Origin: Labia minor
Taxonomy: Eukaryota > Arthropoda > Insecta > Dermaptera > Spongiphoridae
Direction: 5' to 3'
NCBI GenBank assembly: GCA_963082975.1
Contig: OY720345.1
Coordinates: 80,197,034-80,261,033, forward strand
Length of the DNA stretch: 64,000 nucleotides
Position numbers and translations under genes: made by a program. The stretch's first letter is position 1; each line of letters begins with the position of its first letter. The notes under the pieces were generated by a model, which was given only the letters and a program-made list of their open reading frames with translations, made no database searches and was not told the DNA's origin. Positions 33,535 through 45,152 of this stretch are shown here, piece by piece.

Positions 33535-34075
33535 ATTTCTAAATCGTCATGGTGCTACCATTTATTAAGTCTAGAATGAATGAGCATATTTTTTTTCTTT
33601 TTAAAACATTAATTTCATTTAAATTTTAATTTGATATTAAATTGTCATCGTAGTGCCATCTCTTATCGTTAAAATGAATGAGTATCTTTTATTTTTTTTT
33701 AAACATTAAAATTTTGATCCTAAATTGTCATGATGCTGCCATCTCTTATCTTAAAATTCATTGAGTATCTTTGTTTCTTTTTAAAAATATTAATAATCAT
33801 TGCAATTAAATTTCAATTCAATCATAAATTGTCATCGTACTGCCATCTCTTATCGTTAAAATGAATGAGTATCTTTTATTTTTTTTTAAGCATTAAAATT
33901 TTGATCCTAAATTGTCATGGTCCTGCCATCTCTTATCGTTAAAATGAATGAGTATCTTCATTCTTTTTAAAACATTAAAATTCATTCCATTTAAATTACA
34001 CATCCATCCTAAATCATCATGGTCTTGGCATCTATTGTCTATAAAATGAATGAATATGTAAAAACACTAATATTC
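33535..34075. repeat. Tandem repeat array, about 75-130-bp units
   Basis: About six diverged units follow one another. Each contains a variant of AAATTGTCATCGTAGTGCCA then TCTCTTATCGTTAAAATGAA and TGAGTATCTTTT with a poly-T run. Unit length varies because of the poly-T and AT-rich spacer. No protein is encoded. Confidence 0.7.
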
Positions 34076-34690
34076 ATTCGATATAAAAATCAAGTATTTA
34101 TAATTATTATTTTTTGATAATTCTTTTCATACCTCTTATTTTTATTTTATCTTCTTATCTTTTTTTTATATTTTTATATTGTTCTACGATTCCCACTTAC
34201 ACTTTTTCTTTTGCTATATCTAACATTCTGTTTCTGTTTTTGTATAAAATTGTATACACCTTCAGTTTTTTTTCTTTTTATATTATTTGCCTGATATTTA
34301 TAAGTATTCCAATGGGTTTGTATAATTATAAACTTATTTTATATAATAGTTTATAAAATGGAAAATTAAAAGGATGTCCTTATTACTCCATTGTTGCCCT
34401 TTTTAGTGTAATTTAACCAGATTACTAGAACACTATTTTAAAGCATTTTCTGAAAGATTTATTGCTTCAAGTCAATGTGAAAACAATTTTTACTTTACTG
34501 TAAAACTATATTACTATTTTTGATTGTTCACTTTTACTTTGACTTGAAATGTTGAATCTTGACACAATCATTTCGGATTTCTAATTTAAGTCCATAAAAA
34601 CAAAAATGTTAAAAAACATATAATACTATTTTTTAATATTTTTTTTATTTAAATTAGACATATGTTTATAATAATATTTATTATCGATTG
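34076..34690. other. AT-rich spacer
   Basis: An 80-codon open frame at 34114-34356 consists almost only of Phe, Ile, Leu, Tyr and Ser from poly-pyrimidine DNA and is not supported as a gene. Nothing else is seen. Confidence 0.4.
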
Positions 34691-34892
34691 CAGTGTTTCC
34701 CAACGTGGGGCCCAGGCCCAGGCCCTACTGGGGGCAATTTGATTGTAAAGGGGGGCAATTCAAAAATGGACTCGACACGAGTTTAACCCTTTTTAATATT
34801 AAAAATTATGTAAATGTTGTATCATAGGGGGTCATGAGAATTTTAGGACTTAGGTGGGTGGGGCATGGCACAAAAAAGGTTGGGAAACACTG
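34691..34892. mobile_element. 202-bp hAT-type MITE
   Basis: The terminal inverted repeats CAGTGTTTCCCAACGTGGGG and (read inverted) CAGTGTTTCCCAACCTTTTT define the ends. The flanking octamers ATCGATTG and ATCTATTA agree at six of eight positions, so the target duplication has decayed. GC content is higher than the flanks. It has no coding capacity and depends on a hAT transposase elsewhere. Confidence 0.7.
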
Positions 34893-35879
34893 ATCTATTA
34901 TATATAATACATAATCAATAAACAAAAATTATTTCTATCAATATTAAATATGATAAGATTGAATATTTTATTTAATAAAATATTATTTTATTTCTTTTTA
35001 GATGAATTGGAAGACTGGCGACGGTTAATGAATGAGGGGAGGAGTGTGGAGGAGGTTAAGGGTAGTAAAAAAAAAGTGGGATAAGAATAAATATAAACTG
35101 TTTGCTTTGGTTTGTTGATTCATTGTTTGTTGTTCGCCGCTTCTTCATTTTTATTGATAATAAATGTAACATAATATCTTTTATCCTTGTCGAGGCGGTG
35201 TGTGGGCATTTATATGTGATATAATAGGGGAATGACGTAGTTTGTTGAGGAATCAGTCTCTGCATCCCTGTATAATTAAAATCATATAATTTTAAGAAAT
35301 GTAGCTCATTCGGAAGAGGGATTACCTACCACGTATTCAAAATTCACCGTAAAAATAAAGCATTTTTTTCATTTATAAATTAACTCAAATGTACGTAAAT
35401 CAGTTGTTTGATAAACTTAGATGATTAAAAATGCGTTGATTAATTATTCTTGGTTAATCAATGATTAATGGATTTCTTGTGATCTTTATAAATAGTAATG
35501 GAAATGGAAATGATTATTTATTTATTAATTTATTTGTAAATTTCCTTCACGCTAAGAACAATTCGTATTTGTTTCTCTCGTTTCAAATATTTACATTGAA
35601 GGAAATTTTTAATCCATTAATAGTAAATATTAAAGAACATTATTCGTTTCTTTTATTTATGTAAATTACATAAAAGATGGTAGAATTTTCAGTTAAGTTA
35701 AAAATTATTTATTTGGATATAAAACTAATATTTTTTAAAAAAAAGCATATTTGATTACTGTAATGTTAGTTTTATCTCTCAATAAATAATTTTTTTATTC
35801 CCAATATTCCTTCAAAAAAAAAAAAAATTTAAAAATACCTCCATTACTATATCGTCGGTCGGTAAAAATACACACACGC
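34893..35879. other. Spacer upstream of DNMT2
   Basis: It contains repeat fragments at about 35295-35365 and 35830-35875 (see 30600 and 1-55). I see no gene. Short open frames at 35056-35265 and 35461-35664 have no recognisable content. Confidence 0.4.
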
Positions 35880-36156
35880 AAGCCCGATTTTTTTTTTCAA
35901 TTAGTTCACTGAGCGTGCCGCATGGTGGCAATGTTTGATGAAATAACATTGAGTGTACGTCGTGTACGTGTTGTCCACTGTGATCAGCTCAGATCAGCTG
36001 GATCAGCTCCATCAGCTCTTATGTTTTCAAATTTAAAATGAATTATAACAAAAACTACGTATCAATGTAATGTGATTTATAAATATTAAGTTGGAGTTTT
36101 TGTTAAAAGATTTATTAAAAATAGAAATAATTTTTGTAAATAATTAAAATTCAAGA
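35880..36156 (+). promoter_or_regulatory. DNMT2 upstream region
   Basis: This is a locally GC-richer stretch before the DNMT2 start. It holds GTGTACGTCGTGTACGTG (35955-35975) and a run of four imperfect ATCAGCTC/G repeats at about 35990-36018. These are candidate promoter elements by position only. The 5' untranslated region probably lies within the last about 120 bases. Confidence 0.35.
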
Positions 36157-39100
36157 ATGAGAGTCCTGGAGTTATTCAGTGGAATTGGAGGAATGCATTA
36201 TGCACTTAAAGGTTAATATTATTTTATATTTAATAATATATAAGAATATATATATATATATATTTATATAATATAATTTACATCTATATATGAATTTCAG
36301 AAAGTGGGGTCCCTGCTGAAGTTGTAGCCGCTGCTGATATAAACACTGCAGCAAATGCAGTTTATCTACATAATTTTCCAAGTACTCGTCTATTACAACG
36401 TAACATTCAATCGTTCACGTTGAAAGAGTTGAATAGCCTTGATTTTGACATGATTCTGATGAGCCCACCTTGTCAACCTTTCACGAGGTACGAGCAAATA
36501 CAAATGAAATCTAAATCTTTTTATCTAGGAATTGAATAACCCTAACAATTCTCGAAAAAATAAATTTTTCTTAAATTTCAAATTGTTCTTATTAAAGAAA
36601 ATTTTAGAACTGGTGAAAAATTTTCGAAATCCCCAATATTCCAATAACTTATTATTAAATAAAATAACCAAACTAAATCTAATAAACTAAATTTACTTTA
36701 TTACATTTTCTGAAAAATAACAATGCTAGATTTGTTTTTAGAAGATATTCAAATTGAATTTAATGATAACATCGCAATATATGAGCCGTTTATTTTGAAA
36801 GTGGCCTAAATCCGTTTTTCATTTGTTTGCTGGTTATCATGTTTACATGTACAACTTCATGTTATTTATTAGTGAAGTATTTCAGGTTGTTTATATTCCA
36901 ACCAAATACGATAAATTTTTCACACTTAAGTTTTCAGAATTAGTTTAATAACTAAACCGTGTATTTTTTAAAAGTGGCCTAACTCCATTTATACTTACAT
37001 CAAGATTTTGGTATGGTGGAAATTCATTAAAAAAAAAAATAATTTACTTTTCATTCCCCAAGATTATTAGAAAAAGTGCCCGAAAGGTAATAATTTGTAA
37101 ATGAAATGAGACAAGAAAATTTTGTTTCGACAAAATTATTAGAAGATGCAAATTTTAAACGTGCAAAGAATTCTGAGGAGAATCAGTAAACTGGTTAAAA
37201 ATTTACTGATTCTCCTGAAAATTTTGTATTGACACCACTCTATAAAAATCTCAGACCAATTACAACAGCAAAATTCAGTTTTATATACCACCGGAATACC
37301 CTTTCACACGTGCAAAATATAAATGAATAGTAAATTGTTTTGTAATAAATTTATGTTTGTATTTTTGTATGTGTGTTCTGTAATTAAAAATTGTTTTGAA
37401 TCGCATAAATTATGTTTCCTAAGTGTTTTAAAGATATGTAAAATAAATTCAGTATTGGTTTGTTTCAATTTGAAGCATCTTAAATTATGTTGAATGGACT
37501 TGGGCACCTTCAAATTTTATAATGTATCTGGTTGTTAATTTTGAATAGATCTTGATAAATCTTGATAAGAAAAGGTAAATTATTCACTTAATAATTGTCA
37601 CTATTTTAATGAGAACTATAAATTTAACACCCTTAGATACATTTATGACTCCTTAGGATCCTTTACGTATATTTTCTAATTCATTGAAACGCAAACACCT
37701 AAATATTTCGATTTGAAGATAAATGGAGTTTGGCCACTTACAAAATAAACGGCTCATATATTAAAAATTTAAAAAATTATCCCTTTTAATAAATCCCTTG
37801 AATATGTATATATTAATTAAACTTATTAGACACTACAAACACTTGAAATTATTTAGGTTTCATTTTAAACATTTGTTTCTCTACTCTTTAACCGATTTCA
37901 AAAAGTTAATTATTTAGATTGACATTTTACACCTGTCATAGAATTACAGTATACATACTTCTGTTCATACTTTATAACTCAATACACATGAGGTATACCA
38001 GGAATTCCCAAAAGGGTCCAGGTAGACCCCTTAGGAGTCTCAGAACCTGAGAGACTATTGGGAGTCGAATAAAACCTAAATAAAAAAGTAAATACAAACA
38101 GTAAACACAATATTCCCCACTGTAGTAATAATTATTAAAGTTATATATTTTTATTACACTTTCATTTATATTTATATAATCGTCCATTATTTAATTATTT
38201 AAGGTATTTTTGAAACATTTTCCCATTGGAATTTTAATAATAAATGATTAATAGGTATTCCTATCTAAAAAAATAAATATTAATAAAAAATCTATTTTAT
38301 TGAGATTTTTTATTAATAGCATTTAACTTAAATAGTTTTTTTGATTGAATTAATTTTTGTTGTAAATTAATATTTTCCAAATATTTTTTTATATTATAAA
38401 ATATTTGAAAATATTTATTAACATTTTTATTAAATTAGCAGTAGAACAACTAATATTATTTAACAAAACTAGCGATTCAATATTTTATAAATGAATAATA
38501 TCATAAATGATTAATAGGCATTCCTAACTAAAACAATAAATATGATGATTAAAGTTGATATTTTTTGATAACGTTTTTGTTTTCAGGTTCTAATTTTGAT
38601 TAATAATCAATTTCACAACTTCCGCACACGATAATAAGTTAATAAATATTTTCAAATATTTTATTATATAAAACAAATATTAATTTACAAAAAAAATTAA
38701 TTCAATCAAAAGAACTATTTAAGTTAAATGCTATAATATTTGGAAAATATTAATTTACAAAAAAAATTAATTTTATTGAGATTAATAAAAAATCTCAATA
38801 AAATAGATTTTTTATTAATCTCAATAAAATAGCATTTAACTTAAATAGTTCTTTTGATTGAATTAATTTTTTTTGTAAATTAATATTTGTTTTATATAAT
38901 AAAATATTTGAAAATATTTATTAACTTATTATCGTGTGCGGAAGTTGTGAAATTGATTATTAATCAAAATTAGAACCTGAAATCAAAAACGTTATCAAAA
39001 AATATCAACCTTAATCATCATATTTATTTTTTTAGTTAGGAATGCCTATTAATCATTTATGATATTATTAATTTATAAAATATTGAATCGCTAGTTTTGT

Positions 39101-42100
39101 TAAATAATATTAGTTGTTCTACTGCTAATTTAATAAAAATGTTTACTTTGTTGTAAAATAGTTTAAAATATACTCTATTAAATGCTCATAGATCTATGTT
39201 AAACTTATTAATATAATTATAAGGTGGATTCATAGTCAAAACTTATATTAAAGTACAGTCCTAAGACTTCATCTAGATACTTATGATCTTTCATATCAAA
39301 TTTCTTCTATAAATTCCAAACTATGAATCTAGAGCAGGCCTGGCCAACCCAAATGACTCCATTGGCCTCTTTGATTAGGAGCAATGCTACACGGGCCGCA
39401 TTTCAGGGAAACGAATTTAAACTTTACAATGTATTAAAAAACACTTTTAATACTTTCTTGATGCTTAATGCAGTGGTTTCCAACCTTTCTATACCGGCGC
39501 CTCTCTTTTGTTAAAAAAATTTCAGGAAAATGGTTCAGAGCATCGCAAAGTCATCTGACATTTTTTTTAGAACCATATTGAAAAAAAAATCGAAAATTTT
39601 CAAAACTTTGCGGGCACTTGGAATTGTTCTAATAACTCCCCCCCCCTTGCAACAGTCTCGCGCCCCACAGGTTGGAAAACGCTGGTTTAATGTTTTTATT
39701 TATTATTTTTCGGCTACTTTTTTTTTAATTAAAAATAATAATAACAATTTAAAATAAAAACAATATATTCTCTATTAATTACTATTATTTCTAACTTTTT
39801 TCTTCCTTTTTATGGAATCAAATATGTATTTTAAAAATTTTAGGACATATTTTAAATAAAAAAATGAATTAATTATAATTATTTCAATTATATTCTCTTT
39901 TTTTGAATATACAGCCTAGAAATGAAAGTTACAAAAGAAATATAAAGTTAACTGGCGGGGCGCAAAACTTTTCACGATGGGCCCCATGCGGCCCGAAGGC
40001 GGCGGGTTGGCCAGGCCTGATCTAGTTACCGTCGTAAGACTGTACTTAAGATGATCTTTAATATAAGATACGACTATGAATTCCGCCCATACTGCATCAA
40101 AAAATAAGAGTCTATTGAATACTTATGTGATTGACTGTAATCTCATATTCCTACCATATAAATTCAAGAGGTAAATGACTATGAATTTTTTTATCGATTC
40201 TTTCTGAACTTCAAATTCTTAATCTTAATTAAGTATAAAGAAAAAAAATTCACATAAAATTATTAGGAAAATCCAATGATATCTAAGAACAGAAAAAGTA
40301 TTTATTTTCTAAATAATTTCTTATAAAAGAAAAGAAACAAAGTTTTTTTCATAATTTCTTCTTATTACTTTTACCTTTTCTCCACAATTCTATGACGGGT
40401 GCGATTTTTAGAATCTTTAAATTTTAGATTCAAAGGCAATTGCTTCTATTTTTTATATTCTGTTTTTTTTTTTAATCTATTATATTTTACACACATACAC
40501 ACATGAATTTCTAATTATAATTATGTTTTAGGGTTGGATTGAAAAAAGACGTTTACGATGACCGAACAAGTTCATTTTTACATATATTAAAATTGCTACC
40601 GAATATAAACAATCGGTTTAATTATGTGTTAGTAGAAAATGTAAAAGGATTTGAAAATTCGGAAGCACGTAATCGTTTAATCGCTACTCTGGATTCTATT
40701 GATTTTGTTTATCAAGAATTAATTTTAAGTCCAGATCAATTTCACATTCCTAATAGTCGACATCGCTACTATTTAATTGGAAAACGGAAACCTTTAAAAT
40801 TTATATTTACACCTGGACCTTTAATGGAAAAATTTCCTATTGAATCACCAAAATTTGATCTTTTAAACGAACGTTTTCGTATTTTAGCAAATGACCAAAA
40901 TTGCTTTACTATTGAAAATATTCTAGAAATAAAAGATGATCAACAATTAAAGGTATAGTTTTTTTAACATTTTATTTAACTTTACTTATTAAACTATTGA
41001 TATTTAGTATTATTATTATAAAATTCGATCAATTTAAATATTGAAGGGTTTTAATGGACTTTTTTTAAAAAAAACTATTAAATATTTAATATTTAAATGA
41101 AAGCAAAATTTAATTTTATAATAAAAAACTAATAACAAATACTAAATATATTGTATTGTAGAAAGATTTCTAAAACATTTCAATTAACTAGCGATGAATT
41201 AATTAATTAATAAATATATGTACATAGATAATCAAATTTTTATATTTTTTAAATTATATATTAAATGATTTCAATTGAAATATTTTAATATATTAACTAA
41301 ACCAAATTAATAAAAATAATGTTTAATTAAAAGTATCAAGTTGATTGATATATATTTGCTTTATGAGAATTTTGATTATAACAGCATCATCAGAAATAAA
41401 ATACTTCTCAAATAAAATACGTATAAAACAATGATATCAATTAACTTACGAAATTTCACAGAATTTTTAATAAATAATTATTCTTATTGAGGTTGATGCA
41501 TTTTATTTTATTTTATTTATTTTATATATACTTCATATAATGAAGTAATGTTTAAATGTAATTCCGGGAAGGTTTTGTAGGATGACTTGGTGGGGTTCTT
41601 TAGCCAGTCTGGCATCATCTTCTAGAGCGAGGTATTCTTGAGGATTTCCACTACTATATAGAAAAAAAAAATTAGTAGATATTAAAAATAAAAAAATAAA
41701 AAAAATGATGTATAAATTATATATCATAATAAAATAATTTTTTCAATTGTTTCCAGGAATTCCTGGTACCTGACTCGGTACTTGAAAAAAGGGCATGGAT
41801 ATTAGATGTTGTTACTCGACAGTGCCGACGTTCCTGTTGTTTCACAAAAGCATATTCCCACTACGCTGAAGGTACCGGTTCTATTTATTGCCCTGCTGAT
41901 GAAAACGAGATAGCTCGTATTTATGAAAACTGTAAACGTTCTTCAAATAATGATTGGCTTCAATTGAAATCTTTGAAGCTTCGTTATTTCACACCGAGAG
42001 AAGTAGCCCGTTTGATGTGTTTCCCAGATGATTCATTCCATTTTCCTTCATCATCTTCTAATAAACAATTGTATCGTGTTTTGTCCAATTCGATAAATGT

Positions 42101-42161
42101 TCATGTGGTTGCACATTTAATTTCTTTATTATTACTCGAAACAAATAAGCCTCAAATTTAA
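36157..42161 (+). CDS. TRDMT1: tRNA (cytosine-38-C5) methyltransferase, DNMT2
   Basis: Four exons splice in phase: 36157-36211, 36301-36487, 40532-40952 and 41757-42161, all with GT...AG introns, giving 355 residues, normal for the family. DNMT2 enzymes methylate C38 of tRNA-Asp (and some others) using S-adenosylmethionine. Visible motifs are LELFSGIGGM (cofactor-binding motif I), SPPCQPFTR with catalytic Cys76, ENV at 116-118 (motif VI), SRHRYYLIGK, the DNMT2-specific CFTKAY at 249-254, and the target-recognition end with YFTPREVARLMCFP and a motif X SNSINVHVV. No frameshift or missing catalytic residue is seen, so the gene is probably functional. Intron 2 is about 4 kb and full of repeats (36776-37762, 38421-39142, 39335-40019). 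No DNMT1 or DNMT3 is present in the window. Confidence 0.93.
36776..37762. repeat. Inverted repeat pair in DNMT2 intron 2
   Basis: AATATATGAGCCGTTTATTT at about 36776 is repeated inverted at about 37735-37762, and each is followed inward by a GTGGCC(T/A)AA segment. A third partial copy (AAAGTGGCCTAACTCC) lies at about 36974. This may mark a non-autonomous transposon of about 990 bp, or scattered members of a satellite-like motif. Confidence 0.4.
38421..39142. repeat. 313-bp inverted repeat (long hairpin) in DNMT2 intron 2
   Basis: The left arm 38421-38733 (from ACATTTTTATTAAATTAGCA) is the near-perfect reverse complement of the right arm 38830-39142. Loop length is 96 bases, and the loop itself contains a smaller hairpin (AGATTTTTTATTAATCT). 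Distinctive marks such as ACTTCCGCACACGATAATAA occur in both arms. In the pre-mRNA this would fold into long double-stranded RNA. Partly similar sequence immediately to the left (38240-38400) suggests several rounds of duplication. Confidence 0.85.
39335..40019. mobile_element. hAT-type MITE in DNMT2 intron 2
   Basis: The ends CAGGCCTGGCCAACCC and GGGTTGGCCAGGCCTG are perfect inverted repeats of hAT type. The flanking octamers ATCTAGAG (39327-39334) and ATCTAGTT (40020-40027) are a slightly decayed target duplication. It carries a nested second element at 39471-39684. It has no transposase. The AT-rich centre includes simple repeats. Confidence 0.8.
39471..39684. mobile_element. Nested 214-bp hAT-type MITE
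   Basis: It begins CAGTGGTTTCCAACC and ends GGTTGGAAAACGCTG, imperfect inverted repeats. The flanking octamers GCTTAATG and GTTTAATG differ at one base. It lies inside the MITE of 39335-40019, so it inserted later. Confidence 0.75.
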
Positions 42162-42592
42162 AAATCATTATAATCGAGATGCATAATCTTGTCGTATGTA
42201 AATGATAATCTATATAGTTTTAGGTCAGTAAAATAATTAATTTTTATTTTTATTTCTTAGACCATTTTTTGGTTACATGGTTACATCTTCAATGATGAAT
42301 CTATTGCAATTTTTAGGACGAAGGGGGAGAAGACCCGTTTTTTTACCAATTATTTTTTGTGTTTATTTTTATTTTTCCTTCCGTTTTATCTTACGTTTTA
42401 GAATAAAAATGAAAATAAAACACGAAATTTTTTTAATTAAAATAGAAAAACTGATGTTTGGGCCAATGGTTAATCGAATATCGTAATTTTGGTCTATATT
42501 CTATTTTTTGAATATGAAATGTAATAATTGTTGGGATATATGTTCACATAAACAAAATAAAATAATTATTAAGTAATTACAAATGTTACATG
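42162..42592. other. Space between converging genes
   Basis: This should contain the DNMT2 3' untranslated region and the 3' end of the minus-strand exon at 42593. An ACAAAATAAAATAATT stretch at about 42551-42567 could serve as a polyadenylation region. No gene is seen. Confidence 0.35.
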
Positions 42593-42842
42593 CTAAGCCA
42601 CTCTTACACATCCGACAACACACAAATCAGATATTTTAGTTGTTTTCCTTCCAGAGTCCTCTTGACAGGGTATAAAACTGTACCATTTCCCAGGTCTTAT
42701 TTTCATTCTATAATTTTGTATATTCCAGTTCTCTAATGAATTTGTTATATGTGCTATTGCATTTGTTTGAGCTATCGACACTTGCTTGTGTTCTGATCTA
42801 GACCATCTAGATTCTTTATCAAATGACAAAACTTCTTGAAGA
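42593..42842 (-). CDS. Candidate last exon, unrecognised gene
   Basis: A minus-strand acceptor (CTCAAATCTTCAAG) is followed by a frame open to TAG: it includes LSFDKESRWSRSEHKQVSI, IAHITNSLENWNIQNYRM and PGKWYSFIPCQEDSGRK, ending CVVGCVRVA. Amino-acid composition is that of an ordinary globular protein and only one frame is open. It faces the DNMT2 3' end, 431 bases away. I do not recognise the family. Upstream exons were not identified with confidence. Confidence 0.45.
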
Positions 42843-43149
42843 TTTGAGATAATAATTGTATTACCTTTCCAATATAAAGATTTAAATTATTAATCAAAAC
42901 TATAATCGAATGCTTCTTGGTATTCTTTTTTCATCACTCATTTTTTATCGGACATTTGTTCATTCTATTGTATCTGACTGTTCTTAACTAAAAGAAAAAA
43001 TTATCGAAGTAGAAAGAATGTTGTTTGGGATGTTCAATTCTATCAGCGTTACCCAATCCGTTTATTTAATATTTGGTATTTCCAAAATAAATTTCAGCAA
43101 AAGTAAAAAGTAGCCTCTGACTTTTGAACATATGAACATATGAAAGGAT

Positions 43150-43200
43150 GGCGCCTTGTTGAAGATAATGTTGACGGTATTAATACCGCGCCATTAATTT
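43150..43200. other. 14-bp palindrome in a short GC-richer patch
   Basis: CGGTATTAATACCG within GACGGTATTAATACCGCGCC is a perfect palindrome in an otherwise featureless stretch. It may be a transposon scar or a chance palindrome. Confidence 0.25.
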
Positions 43201-43239
43201 TGAAAAATTTATTATTTATTTCATTTCTTAAAGGTATAT

Positions 43240-43600
43240 TTGTATTATCTGTTAAAGCCGATTTATCTCCATAAATCTATTACAGTTTCTACCAATATCA
43301 ATAGAAAATTGATGTTAGTTATTTTGAGCATCAAATGGTATACAATTCCTTATAATTTCATCTTAAATATCAAAATAATACACTTTGTTTCTTCCATTTT
43401 TGTTCCAGAAGATTCTATGTTATTTATTAATTCGTCGAATTTTAAAAAATGTTCTTGTAATGTAGTTTTTTTTTTGATGTTGCCACGTGTTAATTCAACT
43501 CTTTCTTCTTGTATATTAATAAATTCACTTCACTATTCGGTTCATTTTGCTGAGCTCTTGTGTGCTCTGGGGTGCTCTGGGCCCATAACCTTTTAGGATT
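43240..43600 (-). pseudogene. Copia-type gag remnant
   Basis: On the minus strand TTLQEHFLKFDELINNIESS then GTKMEET has the pattern of copia gag proteins (a helix of the form xLxEHxxxFxELxxxIxxxG). A further segment in a shifted frame (IPFDAQNN) follows. Stops and frameshifts are present, and there is no pol or LTR nearby. It is a short dead fragment. Confidence 0.4.
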
Positions 43601-43941
43601 TTATGTGTAGTTTGGTTATAATTGCTGAAATGTTGGTCTTATCCCCAAATAATTAATTTTTCACTTAACTGAAAAATTTCATAATTTGCATGTCTAGAAG
43701 AAAAGAATAATGTTGTATGTGACATATTTATTTGAAAATAGATTATTATAAAATATCATTAACAATAATGATGTTTATCTCATTTGTAAACAAATCTTTT
43801 ATAAATTTTAATCTTTTAAAAATTGACTGTTGATGCCTGTTGTCATTTGGAAATTGCTAAGCGATCATTTAAGAGTTTACCCCGAAAGAAGACATAAGAT
43901 TTTTTGTAAATATCGATAGCACCTAGGGCCATGTTTCATTA

Positions 43942-44207
43942 TGGAAAGGAAAAGGGCTTTTTCTTCCTGGGAATACCGGCGGGACTTTTTAGATAGATGG
44001 AAATTTTTAAGGATGGATAAAATAAAAGAAGGTCACAGTCTTTTACTTCCTTACATTTTCTATCAATTATTCTCTTTCTCACTCTATCTTGCTTCAATAG
44101 TCGCTTAACCTCGTTGAGCCTTTGGTATAATCTTTTCTTCCTGGGAGTTAAATATTTTTTTCTAGAACAAAATTCAGATGGTGTAGGCGTATGTCCCGCG
44201 GAACACC
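43942..44207 (-). pseudogene. Exon-like fragment, possibly THAP/P-element related
   Basis: After a minus-strand acceptor (AATTTTTGCAG) the frame reads CSAGHTPTPSEFCSRKKYL then TPRKKRLYQRLNEVKRLLKQ and DRVRKRIIDRKC. The TPRKKxLYxR plus coiled-coil pattern recalls the linker after the THAP domain in P-element-like proteins, but no THAP domain is present. The frame ends at TAG at 43939. The assignment is tentative. Confidence 0.3.
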
Positions 44208-44370
44208 TGCAAAAATTAATCAAGTTTAAAATAAAAAACTCCAATGAATTAATACAGAAAAGCCTAAGCGAACTAAAAATTTATTTTAAATTATTATAGC
44301 AAGTCTATTTAAAGTTAAGAGAAGATTAATGAATTTTATTAAAAAATATAATAATAAATATTTATTTGTT

Positions 44371-44761
44371 TTTGCCAACTTGGCATACAAATTATACAAT
44401 TTTATCATTCTGTACAGTTCAACAAAACTCTAATTAAATACATAAAACAATAAAAAAATTAATAGAGAACAAAAAAAATACATAATAAAATAGAAATTAA
44501 TACTTATATATAAATGGTATTTACAATATTGATGTAAAATTAAAATCAATACTTTAGAACATTTTGAAAATAAATTTCAATCCTTAATAATAAAAATTAC
44601 AATAATAACAATAATCAAGTAAAAGAAAATTTTGATAAATGTTGAACATATATGAATAATTTATTAATAGTAACAAACATTTATTTGATTTTGCCAACTC
44701 GGCATACAAATTATACAATTTTATCATTCTGTACAATTCAACAAAATTATAATTAAATATA
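44371..44761. repeat. Direct repeat next to gypsy left LTR
   Basis: GGCATACAAATTATACAATT followed by TTATCATTCTGTACA occurs at about 44390-44435 and again at about 44700-44745. Both copies are followed by a CAACAAAA and TAATTAAATA sequence. The second copy abuts the gypsy LTR. No gene is seen. Confidence 0.6.
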
Positions 44762-45152
44762 TGTAGAGATGTGGGAGGGGTTGGATCGTTGTAGGGGTAA
44801 ATTAAGGGCAACAGAAAAGACTTCTTTGGGCTTTTTATAAAATGGTTTATTTACAAATATATATACAAACACTCACTCGTCATCATAGCCAAAAATCGAA
44901 TCAGACCGTCAGCATCGGAATCTCCCTCCGGGGGTCCGCGCTGCCATTTATATATTATTTCTACCCCTCTACCGAGTATCCGTTGTCGGGCGAATGGGGG
45001 GCGGAAACCTTTCTTCTGGCCGCCACATGTTTGGGTAACACTGGCCACAGGAAGGGCCCACGGCTGCATTTCACAACACATGATGTCAAATAGGGAATGG
45101 AGTGAGGAGATCCTCGTCGAGGATCTCTTGACCTCAATTCCAATTCCCACAT
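44762..45152 (-). repeat. Gypsy LTR (391 bp)
   Basis: This is the 3' LTR in element orientation. It matches 55679-55984 closely except that it contains about 85 extra bases (around 45030-45115, including GTAACACTGGCCACAGG and GGGCCCACGGCTGCATTTC). It lies in GC-rich DNA with AACACTCACTCGTCATCATA in common with its partner. Confidence 0.88.

Noticed and set aside
33535..34075. CRISPR array
   Set aside because: The repeats are imperfect, spacers are AT-rich and not unique, and the DNA is eukaryotic.
34114..34356. 80-codon plus-strand open frame rich in Phe, Ile, Leu, Tyr
   Set aside because: The composition follows directly from poly-pyrimidine DNA. There is no motif and no splice or flank signal, so it was treated as non-coding.
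36172..36381. Minus-strand 69-codon open frame over DNMT2 exons 1-2
   Set aside because: It is antisense to well-supported DNMT2 exons and crosses an intron full of TA repeats.
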